NCBI GenBank assembly: GCA_015223225.1
Contig: JADFCQ010000006.1
Coordinates: forward strand, 310,001-374,000
DNA from: Acetobacteraceae bacterium H6797
Lineage (GTDB): Bacteria > Pseudomonadota > Alphaproteobacteria > Acetobacterales > Acetobacteraceae
DNA length: 64,000 nucleotides
Reading direction: 5' to 3'
Shown: piece after piece, positions 40,524 through 47,675 of the stretch
Numbering within the stretch: the first letter of the stretch is position 1
How the letters are laid out: each line of letters begins with the position of its first letter
The notes under the pieces: model-generated
The model's input: the letters and a program-made list of their open reading frames with translations, nothing else
Databases searched by the model: none
Told to the model about the DNA's origin: nothing
Translations under genes and position numbers: made by a program

Positions 40524-41848
40524 GCCGCCTGGGCCCGCGAGAGGGTGATGCGCGCCGATTCATGCTCGACGCGCCAGGGGCGGCGAAGCCCGCCGAGTTG
40601 CTCGGCAACCGCCAGGCCGGCCTGCAATCCATCCTCATGGAAGCCCGAGCCGAAATAGGCGCCGCAGAACCAGGTGTTGCCCTCGCCCTGCAAGCTCCAA
40701 AGCTCGTGCTGGGCGCGCATCGCGGCGCGGTCGAAGAGCGGGTGCTCGTAGGATTCACGATGGATCACGCTCTCCGGTGCCACGGGCTGGGCTGGGTTAA
40801 GCGTGACGAAAACATTCTCCTCCTTCGACAGGGATTGGAGATTGTTCATCCAATAGGTCGCGCAGAGGCGGCCCTCGTCGCCGCGGGCGAGATAGTTCCA
40901 ACTCGCCCAGACCTTGCGTCGCAGCGGCATCAGGCTGGCGTCGCGATGCATCACCGCGTCGTTCGGGCCATAGCCGATGGCGCCCAGCAAGCGGCTCTCG
41001 GCATCGGAAGGGTCGGCGAGCATGCCCAGCGCCTGGTCGCTATGGGCCGCGATGACGACATGGTCGTAGCGCGCCGTCTCGCCATCGGTATCGGTGAGCA
41101 GAACCTCGCCCCCCTGTCGCCGTATGGCGCGCACGCCGCAATTCAGGCGGATGGAATCGGCGAAAGGCGCGGTCAGCTTTCGGACATATTGGCGGCTGCC
41201 GCCTTCCACCGTGCGCCATTGCGGGCGGCCGGAAAGGCGCAGGAGGCCGTGGTTCTCGTAGAAGCGCATGAAGGCGGCGGCGGGATAATCGGCGGCAGCC
41301 TCGGCGGGGGTGGACCAGATGGCGGCGGCCATGGGCAGGAGGTGGTCACGCGTGAAGGCATCGCCATAGCCGTGGCAGCGCAGCCACTCGCCGAGGGAGA
41401 GCGCCTCGGCCTCCGGGCTATGCGCGGCCCGCGGCGCCTCGCGATAAAAGCGCAGCAGGTCCCGCAGCATGGACCAGAAGCGCGGCCGCAGGAGATTGCC
41501 GCGCTGGGCGAAGACGCCGTCGAGATCCGTGCCCGAATATTCCAGCGCCCCGCCGCGCAGCGAGGCGGCGAAGGACATGTCGGAAGCGCGGGTCTCGACG
41601 CCCAACTCGCGGAAGAGGGCGACGAGGTTGGGATAGGCTTCGGGGTTATAGACGATGAAGCCCATATCGACCGGCATCGCGCCATTCCGGCCGGGCGCCA
41701 TGATGGTATTGCTATGCCCGCCGAGCCTCGCCGCGCGTTCATAGACCGTCACCCGATGGCCGCCCCGCGCGAGCAGCCAGGCCGCCGACATGCCGGCAAT
41801 GCCGGTGCCGACCACGGCGATGTTCAGGATCGTGTCGCGCTGCGGCAT
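40520..41848 (-). CDS. FAD-dependent amine-oxidase-like oxidoreductase (fatty-acid desaturation candidate)
   Basis: A 442-residue flavoprotein. The FAD-binding fold begins at once (NIAVVGTGIAGMSAAWLLARGGHRVTVYERAARLGGHSNT), so the ATG at 41848 is chosen; the frame runs much further upstream but across the promoter region. Other features are GFIVYNPEAYPNLVALF, ADYPAAAFMRFYENHGLL, VIAAHSDQAL and WFCGAYFGSGFHEDGL near the C-terminus. Homologues in Rhodobacter RpoE regulons (UfaD group) introduce a second double bond in methylated fatty acids during furan fatty acid synthesis; that role is inferred by synteny. It is the first gene of the minus-strand operon and has a TGATCC-type promoter. Confidence 0.85.
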   Translation of the reverse strand: MPQRDTILNIAVVGTGIAGMSAAWLLARGGHRVTVYERAARLGGHSNTIMAPGRNGAMPVDMGFIVYNPEAYPNLVALFRELGVETRASDMSFAASLRGGALEYSGTDLDGVFAQRGNLLRPRFWSMLRDLLRFYREAPRAAHSPEAEALSLGEWLRCHGYGDAFTRDHLLPMAAAIWSTPAEAAADYPAAAFMRFYENHGLLRLSGRPQWRTVEGGSRQYVRKLTAPFADSIRLNCGVRAIRRQGGEVLLTDTDGETARYDHVVIAAHSDQALGMLADPSDAESRLLGAIGYGPNDAVMHRDASLMPLRRKVWASWNYLARGDEGRLCATYWMNNLQSLSKEENVFVTLNPAQPVAPESVIHRESYEHPLFDRAAMRAQHELWSLQGEGNTWFCGAYFGSGFHEDGLQAGLAVAEQLGGLRRPWRVEHESARITLSRAQAA

Positions 41849-41902
41849 GGTGACGAATCTGCTTCCCGGCTTTTGCAGCCGATTGTGGCTGCCTTCATGC
41901 AT

Positions 41903-41931
41903 CCATACGTGAAGCTGACGCTTATGGATCA
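41903..41931 (-). promoter_or_regulatory. RpoE-type promoter for the FAD/DUF1365/CFA/lipocalin operon
   Basis: Minus-strand TGATCC (41931-41926), 18-base spacer, TATGG (41907-41903). TGATCC is the -35 recognised by RpoE of the ChrR-controlled type in Rhodobacter. It lies 55 bases upstream of the FAD oxidoreductase start and mirrors the promoter on the opposite strand at 41985. Confidence 0.6.
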
Positions 41932-41984
41932 CTGTAAAGCTCGGCAACCGCCGACCGCTGGTCCAAAGCCCGGAGACGGACCGG

Positions 41985-42013
41985 TGATCCACTGGCGGAT
42001 GTCGACCGTAGAT
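41985..42013 (+). promoter_or_regulatory. RpoE-type autoregulatory promoter for rpoE-chrR
   Basis: TGATCC (41985-41990), 18 bases, TAGAT (42009-42013). It places transcription start near 42020, which excludes the earlier in-frame ATGs at 41999 and 42020 as usable starts for rpoE and supports ATG 42080. Matching element on the other strand suggests that the sigma factor drives both operons. Confidence 0.6.
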
Positions 42014-42079
42014 GAGGCGATGCATGTTCCGATCCCCCCTTTCACGCCGCCTCGGCCGTCGCCATCCCCGGATGGCGGC

Positions 42080-42622
42080 ATGAGCTGCGGAACCGACAGT
42101 GATTCGGCGCTGATCGTCGCCATCGCGCAGCGGCGGGACAGGCAGGCCTTCGCGGCCCTGTTCCGCGCCTATGCCCCGCGCCTGAAGGCCTGGCTGCGGC
42201 GGGCGGGCACCGATGCCGCCCAGGCGGAGGAAATCGCGCAGGAGGCCATGCTCACCGTCTGGCGCAAGGCGGAACTCTACGACCCGGCTCGCGCCCAGCC
42301 GGCGGCCTGGATCTTCACCATCGCCCGCAACCAGCGCATCGACGCGCTGCGCCGCTCCCGCCTCGCCCTGCCGGAGCCGGAGGAAGGCGATGACGCCCCG
42401 CTGGCCGACGCGATGCTGGTCGCGGAGGAGCAGGCCCTGCGGCTGCGCGCCGCCATGGCGGCCCTGCCGCCCGAACAGGCCGAGGCGCTGCGCCTCGCCT
42501 ATTTCGAGGAATTCACTCACAGCCGGCTCGAGACCGCCCTCGGCGTGCCGCTCGGGACCGTGAAGTCGCGTCTGCGCCTGGCCCTCACCCGGCTGCGCGC
42601 GGCGCTCAAGGACCAGGACTGA
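42080..42622 (+). CDS. rpoE: RpoE-family ECF sigma factor of the ChrR-controlled group
   Basis: A 180-residue group 4 sigma factor. Region 2: DRQAFAALFRAYAPRLKAWLRRAG and AEEIAQEAMLTVWRKAELYDPARAQPAAWIFTIARNQRIDALRR, matching Rhodobacter RpoE closely; region 4: LPPEQAEALRLAYFEEFTHSRLETALGVPLGTVKSRLRLALTRLR. The start at 42080 (MSCGTDSDSALIVAIAQRRD) agrees with the family length and with the promoter position. Its stop overlaps the anti-sigma gene by one base. Proteins of this group respond to singlet oxygen and organic hydroperoxides through ChrR and activate photoprotection and fatty-acid genes. Confidence 0.93.
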   Translation: MSCGTDSDSALIVAIAQRRDRQAFAALFRAYAPRLKAWLRRAGTDAAQAEEIAQEAMLTVWRKAELYDPARAQPAAWIFTIARNQRIDALRRSRLALPEPEEGDDAPLADAMLVAEEQALRLRAAMAALPPEQAEALRLAYFEEFTHSRLETALGVPLGTVKSRLRLALTRLRAALKDQD

Positions 42623-43233
42623 TGCGGCACCACCCCTCAGAGGCGACCCTGCTGGCCTGCGCGGCCGGCACTCTTCCAGAACCGCATCGGCGCGTCGTTG
42701 CCGCCCATGTCGCCCATTGCCCGCATTGCGCGGCTATCTTGCGCGAGGCGGAGGCCATCGGCGGCGCCCTGCTGCATGGGCTGGAGGGCTCGCCGCTCGA
42801 AGCCGGTGCGCTGGAGCGTGTGATGGCACGGCTCGATGAGCCGGCGCGCCCCGAACCGGCCCCTGCCCCCGTGACGCTCGCGGCACTTCAGGCGAGCGGG
42901 CGTTGGCGCAGGGTGGCGCCCGGCATCGCCATGATGAAGCTGATCGAGCGCGACGAGACGGGCACGCGGCTCGACCTCATCCGCGTCGCCCCCGGCCTCG
43001 CGCTGCTGGAGCATGGGCATGAGGGCCAGGAGATGACCTGCGTGCTGCAGGGCAGTTTCGACGATGGCCATGAGATCTATGGCGAAGGCGATTTCGCGGA
43101 GGGCGGCGGCGAAGTGGATCATCAGCCGCGCACTCTGCCCGGCCCGGATTGCATCTGCCTGATCTCGACGACCGGCAGGCTGAAGCCCCATTCCTGGCTC
43201 GGCCGGCTGATGCGGCCGCTGATCGGCATGTGA
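42622..43233 (+). CDS. chrR: ChrR zinc-dependent anti-sigma factor
   Basis: A 203-residue protein. The N-terminal anti-sigma domain has the zinc motif HVAHCPHC (His29, Cys33, Cys36) with an N-terminal His3 or His4 as likely fourth ligand. The C-terminal cupin domain carries His131, His133, Glu137 and His167 (EHGHEGQEMTC and GEVDHQP), exactly ten residues before the Rhodobacter numbering 141/143/147/177, so the second metal site needed for the singlet oxygen response is intact. It is translated directly after rpoE (overlap) and should hold the sigma factor inactive until the signal appears. Confidence 0.93.
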   Translation: MRHHPSEATLLACAAGTLPEPHRRVVAAHVAHCPHCAAILREAEAIGGALLHGLEGSPLEAGALERVMARLDEPARPEPAPAPVTLAALQASGRWRRVAPGIAMMKLIERDETGTRLDLIRVAPGLALLEHGHEGQEMTCVLQGSFDDGHEIYGEGDFAEGGGEVDHQPRTLPGPDCICLISTTGRLKPHSWLGRLMRPLIGM

Positions 43234-44105
43234 CTTTGTTGCGCGCCATCCTCCGCCCCGCCCTGCTGCTGATGCCGCTCGCCGCCTGTTCGCCGGCGGA
43301 GATGCTCAATGCGGTCTCCCCACGCGTACCGGTGATGGAGGGGCTCGCCTATGCGGAGGGGCCGCGCTTCAAGGCCGATGTCTATGCGCCGGAGCGCCCC
43401 GCGCCGGGGCGCCCGATGGTCGTCTTCTATTACGGCGGCGGCTGGGAGGCGGGGGAGCGGGGCATGTATCGCTTCCTCGGCGCGGCGCTGGCGAGCCAGG
43501 GTATCGTCACCGTCATCCCGGATTATCGCGTCTGGCCGGAAGTGAGCTTCCCCGGCTTCATGGAGGATGCCGCCAAGGCGCTGGCCTGGGCGCGCGGCCA
43601 TGCGCGGGAATTCGGGGGCGATCCGGATAATCTCTTCCTGATGGGGCATTCGGCCGGGGCGCAGATCGCGGCGCTTCTGGCGCTCGATCTGCATTATCAG
43701 CGCGAGGCCGGGATCGAGAGGCAGGCGGCCCGGGGCGTGATCGGCATTTCCGGACCCTATGACTTCCTGCCGCTGACCAGCCCGGTGCTGAAGCAGATTT
43801 TCGGGCCGGAAGAGGCTTGGCCGGCCTCGCAGCCGATCAATTTCGTCACCCCCGAAGCGCCGCCGATGCTGCTCGCCACGGGCGATGGCGACAGCACCGT
43901 GGACCCGGCCAATACCACCCGGCTTTCGGCCCGGCTGCGCGCCGCCGGGGTGGCGGTGACGGAGCGGCATTACCCCCGCATCGGCCATGCGCCCGCCATT
44001 GGCGCCATGGCGGGGCCGCTGCGCTTCCTCGCCCCGGTGCGGCGGGACGCCCTGGATTTCATCGAGGCGAATACCCGCCTCCAGCAGGCGCAGGCGGCGG
44101 AATGA
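43230..44105 (+). CDS. Alpha/beta hydrolase, predicted lipoprotein esterase
   Basis: A 291-residue hydrolase of the BD-FAE/carboxylesterase type. Using GTG at 43230, which overlaps the chrR stop (GTGA), the product begins VTLLRAILRPALLLMPLAACSPAE, a lipoprotein signal with lipobox LAAC; earlier ATG starts lie inside chrR. The oxyanion motif VVFYYGGGWEAGERG and nucleophile elbow MGHSAGAQIAALLAL are typical, followed by DGDSTVDPANT and GHAPAIGAM, which supply acid and histidine. Placed between chrR and a DUF1295 reductase, it may hydrolyse damaged or peroxidised lipids at the envelope. Substrate unproven. Confidence 0.85.
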   Translation: MTLLRAILRPALLLMPLAACSPAEMLNAVSPRVPVMEGLAYAEGPRFKADVYAPERPAPGRPMVVFYYGGGWEAGERGMYRFLGAALASQGIVTVIPDYRVWPEVSFPGFMEDAAKALAWARGHAREFGGDPDNLFLMGHSAGAQIAALLALDLHYQREAGIERQAARGVIGISGPYDFLPLTSPVLKQIFGPEEAWPASQPINFVTPEAPPMLLATGDGDSTVDPANTTRLSARLRAAGVAVTERHYPRIGHAPAIGAMAGPLRFLAPVRRDALDFIEANTRLQQAQAAE

Positions 44106-44899
44106 CGGGCTTTCTCATCCTGGGCGTCACGCTCTTCCTCTCGCTGGCGATGATGCTGGCCTGGGAGATTCAGCGCCGTACACGCAATGCGGGCTGGGTG
44201 GACGTGGTCTGGAGCTTCGCGCTCGGGATTGCGGGCGTGGCCTATGCGCTGGCGCCGGTGCAGGGCCAGGAATGGCCCTCCGCGCGGCAACTGATCGTCG
44301 CCGTGCTGGCGGGCGCCTGGTCGCTCAGGCTAGGGCTGCATATCGCGGCCCGCACGCGCCATGGGAAGGAAGACAGCCGCTACGCCCGCTTCCGCGAGGA
44401 ATGGGGCGAGGGTTTCGATCGGCGCATGTTCGGCTTCCTGCAGATCCAGGCCGCGGCGGCCGCCTTCCTGGCCCTGGCCATGCTGCTGGCCGCCCGTAAC
44501 CCCGCGCCGCTGGGCTGGCAGGATGGGCTGGCCGTTCTCGTCCTGGCCATTGCCGTGGCGGGCGAGGGCCTGGCCGACGAACAGATGCGCCGCTTCCGCG
44601 CCGATCCAGCGAATAAGGGCAAGGTGAACGACAAGGGCCTGTGGGGCCTGTCGCGCCACCCCAATTACTTCTTCGAATGGCTGGGCTGGTTCGCCTGGCC
44701 GCTCTTCGCCGTCTCGGCCCTGCATCCCTGGGGCTGGCTGGCCCTGGCGCAACCGGCCTTCATGTATTGGCTGCTGGTGCATGTCTCGGGCATTCCGCCG
44801 CTGGAGGCCGAAATGGCCCGCAGCCGTGGCGCCGCCTGGGACGATTATTGCGCCCGCACTCGGCCCTTCCTCCCCTTTCCCAAAGTGAGGTCCCGATGA
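44102..44899 (+). CDS. DUF1295 steroid-5-alpha-reductase-like membrane protein
   Basis: A 265-residue membrane protein of the DUF1295 family, related to steroid 5-alpha reductases and isoprenylcysteine methyltransferases. Several helices are visible from residue 4; VDVVWSFALGIAGVAYAL, RHGKEDSRYARFREEWG, the C-terminal NADPH-type motif KGLWGLSRHPNYFFEWLGWFAWPLFA and SRGAAWDDYCARTRPFLPFP are diagnostic. Family members reduce or otherwise modify lipid double bonds. It starts in an ATGA overlap with the hydrolase and ends with the same overlap into the next methyltransferase, so it is part of the RpoE operon. Confidence 0.88.
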   Translation: MTGFLILGVTLFLSLAMMLAWEIQRRTRNAGWVDVVWSFALGIAGVAYALAPVQGQEWPSARQLIVAVLAGAWSLRLGLHIAARTRHGKEDSRYARFREEWGEGFDRRMFGFLQIQAAAAAFLALAMLLAARNPAPLGWQDGLAVLVLAIAVAGEGLADEQMRRFRADPANKGKVNDKGLWGLSRHPNYFFEWLGWFAWPLFAVSALHPWGWLALAQPAFMYWLLVHVSGIPPLEAEMARSRGAAWDDYCARTRPFLPFPKVRSR

Positions 44900-45921
44900 G
44901 TCTCGTCGCAGCGGCCGCGAGCGCGGTCGAGCGCCTGCCCCTTCCCGATCCGGTGACGCGCGCGGGCATCGCGCTGCTCGTCGGGCGCACCGCGCGGCGG
45001 CTGCGCCATACGCCGCCGGAGGCGGAGCGGGATTTCGTCACCTTCATGCGCAGCCTGCCGATCGCCGACCATCCGGCGGCAGCCAATACGCAACATTACG
45101 AGCTGCCGCCCGAATTCTTCGCGCTCATCCTCGGGCCGAAGCGGAAATACTCCTGCTGTTATTACGGGGGCGACGCCGACCTCGCCCGGGCGGAGGAACT
45201 GGCGCTGGCGGAAACGGCGGCGCATGCCGATCTCGCCGATGGGCAGCGGGTGCTGGAGCTGGGCTGCGGCTGGGGTTCGCTTTCGCTCTGGATGGCGGAG
45301 ACCTATCCGCGCTCGAGCATCACGGCCGTTTCCAATTCGGCCTCCCAGCGGCTGCATATCGAGGCGGAGGCGCTGCGGCGCGGGCTGCGCAACCTCACCG
45401 TCATCACCGCCGATATGAACGATTTCGACATCGGCGAGCGCTTCGACCGCATCGTCTCGGTGGAGATGTGGGAGCATATGTCGAACTGGCCCGCGCTGCT
45501 GCATCGCGCGCGGGGCTGGCTGGAGCCGGAGGGGCGGCTTTTCCTGCATGTCTTCAGCCATCGCAGCATGCCTTATCACTTCGACCATGCCGATAAGGCG
45601 GATTGGATCGCGCAGCATTTCTTCACCGGCGGCATCATGCCGAGCCATGGGATGATCCGGCACCTCGACGCCGATTTCACCCTCGAGCAGGAATGGCGCT
45701 GGAGCGGGCTGCATTACCAGCGCACGGCCGAGGATTGGCTGGCGAATTACGACCGCAACGCGGCGGAGATCGACGCCATTCTCGCTCGCGTCTATGGCGA
45801 TGACGCGGCGCTGTGGAAGCGGCGCTGGCGCCTCTTCTTCCTCGCCACCTCAGGCCTGTTCGGCGCGCTGGGGGGCGAGGAATGGGGGGTGAGCCATTAT
45901 CGGCTGAAGCCGAAACCCTGA
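44896..45921 (+). CDS. Second CFA-like SAM-dependent methyltransferase (UfaM-like candidate)
   Basis: A 341-residue methyltransferase of the cyclopropane-synthase/coclaurine N-methyltransferase superfamily, shorter than classical CFA synthase. Motifs: NTQHYELPPEFFALILGPKRKYSCCYYGGDADLARAEELAL, SAM-binding LELGCGWGSLSLWMAETYP, VSVEMWEHMSNWPALL, HVFSHRSMPYHFDHADKADWIAQHFFTGGIMPSHGMI. The SCCYY and QHFFTGG variants are those seen in the UfaM-type group associated with RpoE regulons, which methylate vaccenoyl chains in furan fatty acid synthesis. It is the last gene of the rpoE-chrR operon. ATG at 44896 overlaps the DUF1295 stop. Confidence 0.85.
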   Translation: MSLVAAAASAVERLPLPDPVTRAGIALLVGRTARRLRHTPPEAERDFVTFMRSLPIADHPAAANTQHYELPPEFFALILGPKRKYSCCYYGGDADLARAEELALAETAAHADLADGQRVLELGCGWGSLSLWMAETYPRSSITAVSNSASQRLHIEAEALRRGLRNLTVITADMNDFDIGERFDRIVSVEMWEHMSNWPALLHRARGWLEPEGRLFLHVFSHRSMPYHFDHADKADWIAQHFFTGGIMPSHGMIRHLDADFTLEQEWRWSGLHYQRTAEDWLANYDRNAAEIDAILARVYGDDAALWKRRWRLFFLATSGLFGALGGEEWGVSHYRLKPKP

Positions 45922-45930
45922 GCGGGGGCT

Positions 45931-45966
45931 GGATGGAGAGGGACTAACATGTCACTCTCTCCATCC
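45931..45966. promoter_or_regulatory. Large inverted repeat and ACTAACATGT operator ahead of the GntR regulator
   Basis: Ten-base arms GGATGGAGAG (45931-45940) and CTCTCCATCC (45957-45966) enclose GGACTAACATGTCACT. The core ACTAACATGT recurs as a perfect palindrome upstream of the neighbouring DapA-like gene (47619-47645). It probably is the autoregulatory operator of the regulator starting at 45996; the large stem might also slow transcription from the preceding operon. Confidence 0.6.
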
Positions 45967-45995
45967 ACCCGCATGCCCAGGAGGCCGCGATTCAC

Positions 45996-46652
45996 ATGTC
46001 GGGCGCCGAAGAGGGCAATCTGCGGGACAAGGCCTATCGCGCCTTCACCGACGGGCTGATGAACCAGGCCCTACGGCCGGGGCAGTTCATCTCGCAGCGC
46101 GAGCTGGTGGAGATGACGGGTTTCCCGCTGGGCGCGATCCGCGAGCTGATCCCCCGGCTGGAGGCGGAAGGGCTGATCCGCACCATTCCCCAGCGCGGCA
46201 TGCAGATCGCGCAGGTGGATCTCTCGCTGATCCGGCAGGCTTTCCAGTTCAGGCTCTTCCTCGAACGCGAGGCGGTGGCGCTTTTCGCAGGCAGCGTCGG
46301 CGACGATGAATTGGCGGCGCTCCGGAAGGCGCATGAGGAAATGCTGCGCCGGGCCGAGAGCGGGCAGGATGAGCGGCTGTTGAGCGAGGCCCAGGCGGTG
46401 GATTGGGATTTCCATGACCGCATCATCGACGCGCTGGGCAATGCGATCATCTCAAACAGCTATCGCGTCAATTCGATCAAGATCCGCTTGATCAGGCAGT
46501 CGCAGACCCGGCTGGAGAGCAATCTGGTCGCGCCGGTAATGCGCGACCATCTCGCCGTGATTGAGGCGCTGGAACGGCGCGATGCGCCCGAGGCGGTCGA
46601 GGCGCTATCGCGCCATATCCGCAATGCGCAGATGCGCGCGCTGGGGCTTTAG
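45996..46652 (+). CDS. GntR-family (FCD) transcriptional regulator
   Basis: A 218-residue regulator of the FadR/VanR subfamily. N-terminal winged helix: NQALRPGQFISQRELVEMTGFPLGAIRELIPRLEAEGLIRTIPQRGMQI. The C-terminal all-helical FCD ligand domain includes IRQAFQFRLFLEREAVALFAG, VDWDFHDRIIDALGNAIIS with metal ligands (Asp and His), VMRDHLAVIEALERRDAPEAVEAL and HIRNA. It is convergent with the DapA-like lyase gene, and each promoter bears an ACTAACATGT motif, so it probably controls that gene and itself in response to an organic-acid substrate of the lyase. Confidence 0.9.
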   Translation: MSGAEEGNLRDKAYRAFTDGLMNQALRPGQFISQRELVEMTGFPLGAIRELIPRLEAEGLIRTIPQRGMQIAQVDLSLIRQAFQFRLFLEREAVALFAGSVGDDELAALRKAHEEMLRRAESGQDERLLSEAQAVDWDFHDRIIDALGNAIISNSYRVNSIKIRLIRQSQTRLESNLVAPVMRDHLAVIEALERRDAPEAVEALSRHIRNAQMRALGL

Positions 46653-46673
46653 CCGCGCGCGCGCGCCACGCCG

Positions 46674-47570
46674 TCAGGCCGCCTTGGCGGCGAGCGCCTC
46701 GCGCACCTCGGCGCGGAGTTTGCCGATGGCAGCGGCATCGAGCGAGACCAGCGGTGCCGCGACGCGCAGCCAAGCATCGTCGCCGGCCCGTTCGGCGATC
46801 AGCGCCTTGACCGCCGGCGTCACGGGATGGCGCAGCACGGCCTCGACCATGCCGGTGATTCCGGGATTGGCCTCGCCCTTCATGGCCAGCGGCAGCAGCA
46901 ATTCGGGGATGACATTGGCGAGGCCGGAAATGGCGCCCTGCCCGCCCAGGCGCACGCCCTGGGCGAGATGCCGTTCATCGCCGATGAGGATGGCCATGTC
47001 GCGATGCTGGGCCAGCAGCTCCTGCGTATAGGGCCAATCGCCGGAGGAATCCTTCACGCCGATGATCACCTTCGGATAGGCGCGGCGGAGCCGACCGATC
47101 AGGCTCAGCGAGAGCGGAACGGCGGTGACGGAGGGGATGTTGTAGAGAATGACGTCGCGCGCCGCGACGCCGAGCCCCTCGATGAAGGCGGAGAACCAGG
47201 CATAGAGCCCTTCCTCCCCCACGCCCTTGAAATAGAAGGGCGGGGCGACGAGCAAGGCGCGGCCGTCGCATTCCAGGATCATCCGCGCCTCGGCCAGGGC
47301 ACCTTCGAGCGAGGCAGCGATGACGCCGCCGACGAGTTGCGTGCGCGGATTCAGCCCGGCCGCTTGGAGGGCACCGAGCACGCGAAGGCGCTGGGTGAGG
47401 CCCAGTGATGGCCCCTCGCCCGTGGTGCCGAAGGCGGTGATGCTGCCGCAGCCGCGCGCGAGAACATCCCGCGCATGAGCGGCCATTCGGGGGAGATCCG
47501 GCTCCCCCGCCGCCGTGAAAGGCGTGGCGAGGGCGCAGGAGAGGCCGAAGCGGGTGGCGGGGTCGTTCAT
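46674..47570 (-). CDS. DapA-family aldolase/lyase (dihydrodipicolinate synthase-like)
   Basis: A 298-residue (beta/alpha)8 barrel enzyme using Schiff-base chemistry. Start ATG at 47570 (MNDPATRFGLSCALATPF) follows a weak CCGGAAA; a longer frame upstream covers the operator and is rejected. Pyruvate-binding TAFGTTGEGPSLGL, the catalytic Tyr in DVILYNIPSVTAVPLS and lysine in KVIIGVKDSSGDWPYT match the DapA/NanA superfamily. Association with an FCD regulator rather than lysine genes suggests a catabolic aldolase or dehydratase (for example a keto-deoxy sugar acid or KDG-type enzyme) rather than true DapA. Substrate not determinable. Confidence 0.85.
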   Translation of the reverse strand: MNDPATRFGLSCALATPFTAAGEPDLPRMAAHARDVLARGCGSITAFGTTGEGPSLGLTQRLRVLGALQAAGLNPRTQLVGGVIAASLEGALAEARMILECDGRALLVAPPFYFKGVGEEGLYAWFSAFIEGLGVAARDVILYNIPSVTAVPLSLSLIGRLRRAYPKVIIGVKDSSGDWPYTQELLAQHRDMAILIGDERHLAQGVRLGGQGAISGLANVIPELLLPLAMKGEANPGITGMVEAVLRHPVTPAVKALIAERAGDDAWLRVAAPLVSLDAAAIGKLRAEVREALAAKAA

Positions 47571-47618
47571 TTTCCGGGACGTCCGTTTCTTGTCGCCCCG
47601 GCCGGCACGGCACCAGCG

Positions 47619-47645
47619 GTGGGCGACTAACATGTTAGCGCCCAC
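47619..47645 (-). promoter_or_regulatory. Nested palindromic operator of the DapA-like gene
   Basis: A perfect 12-base palindrome CTAACATGTTAG (47627-47638) is nested inside outer arms GTGGGCG (47619-47625) and CGCCCAC (47639-47645). Located 49 bases upstream of the lyase start and sharing ACTAACATGT with the regulator's own promoter, it is the likely binding site of the GntR-family protein encoded convergently. Confidence 0.65.
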
Positions 47646-47675
47646 TCACTGCCAATCACAACCCCGATGAAGCCT

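Noticed and set aside
40472-41998. Plus-strand extension that would fuse hundreds of residues to RpoE
   Set aside because: It lies opposite the FAD and DUF1365 genes and upstream of the predicted rpoE transcription start; only 42080-42622 is sigma factor.
46653-46664. Alternating CG run between convergent genes
   Set aside because: Short and expected in GC-rich DNA; no evidence for a structural or regulatory role.
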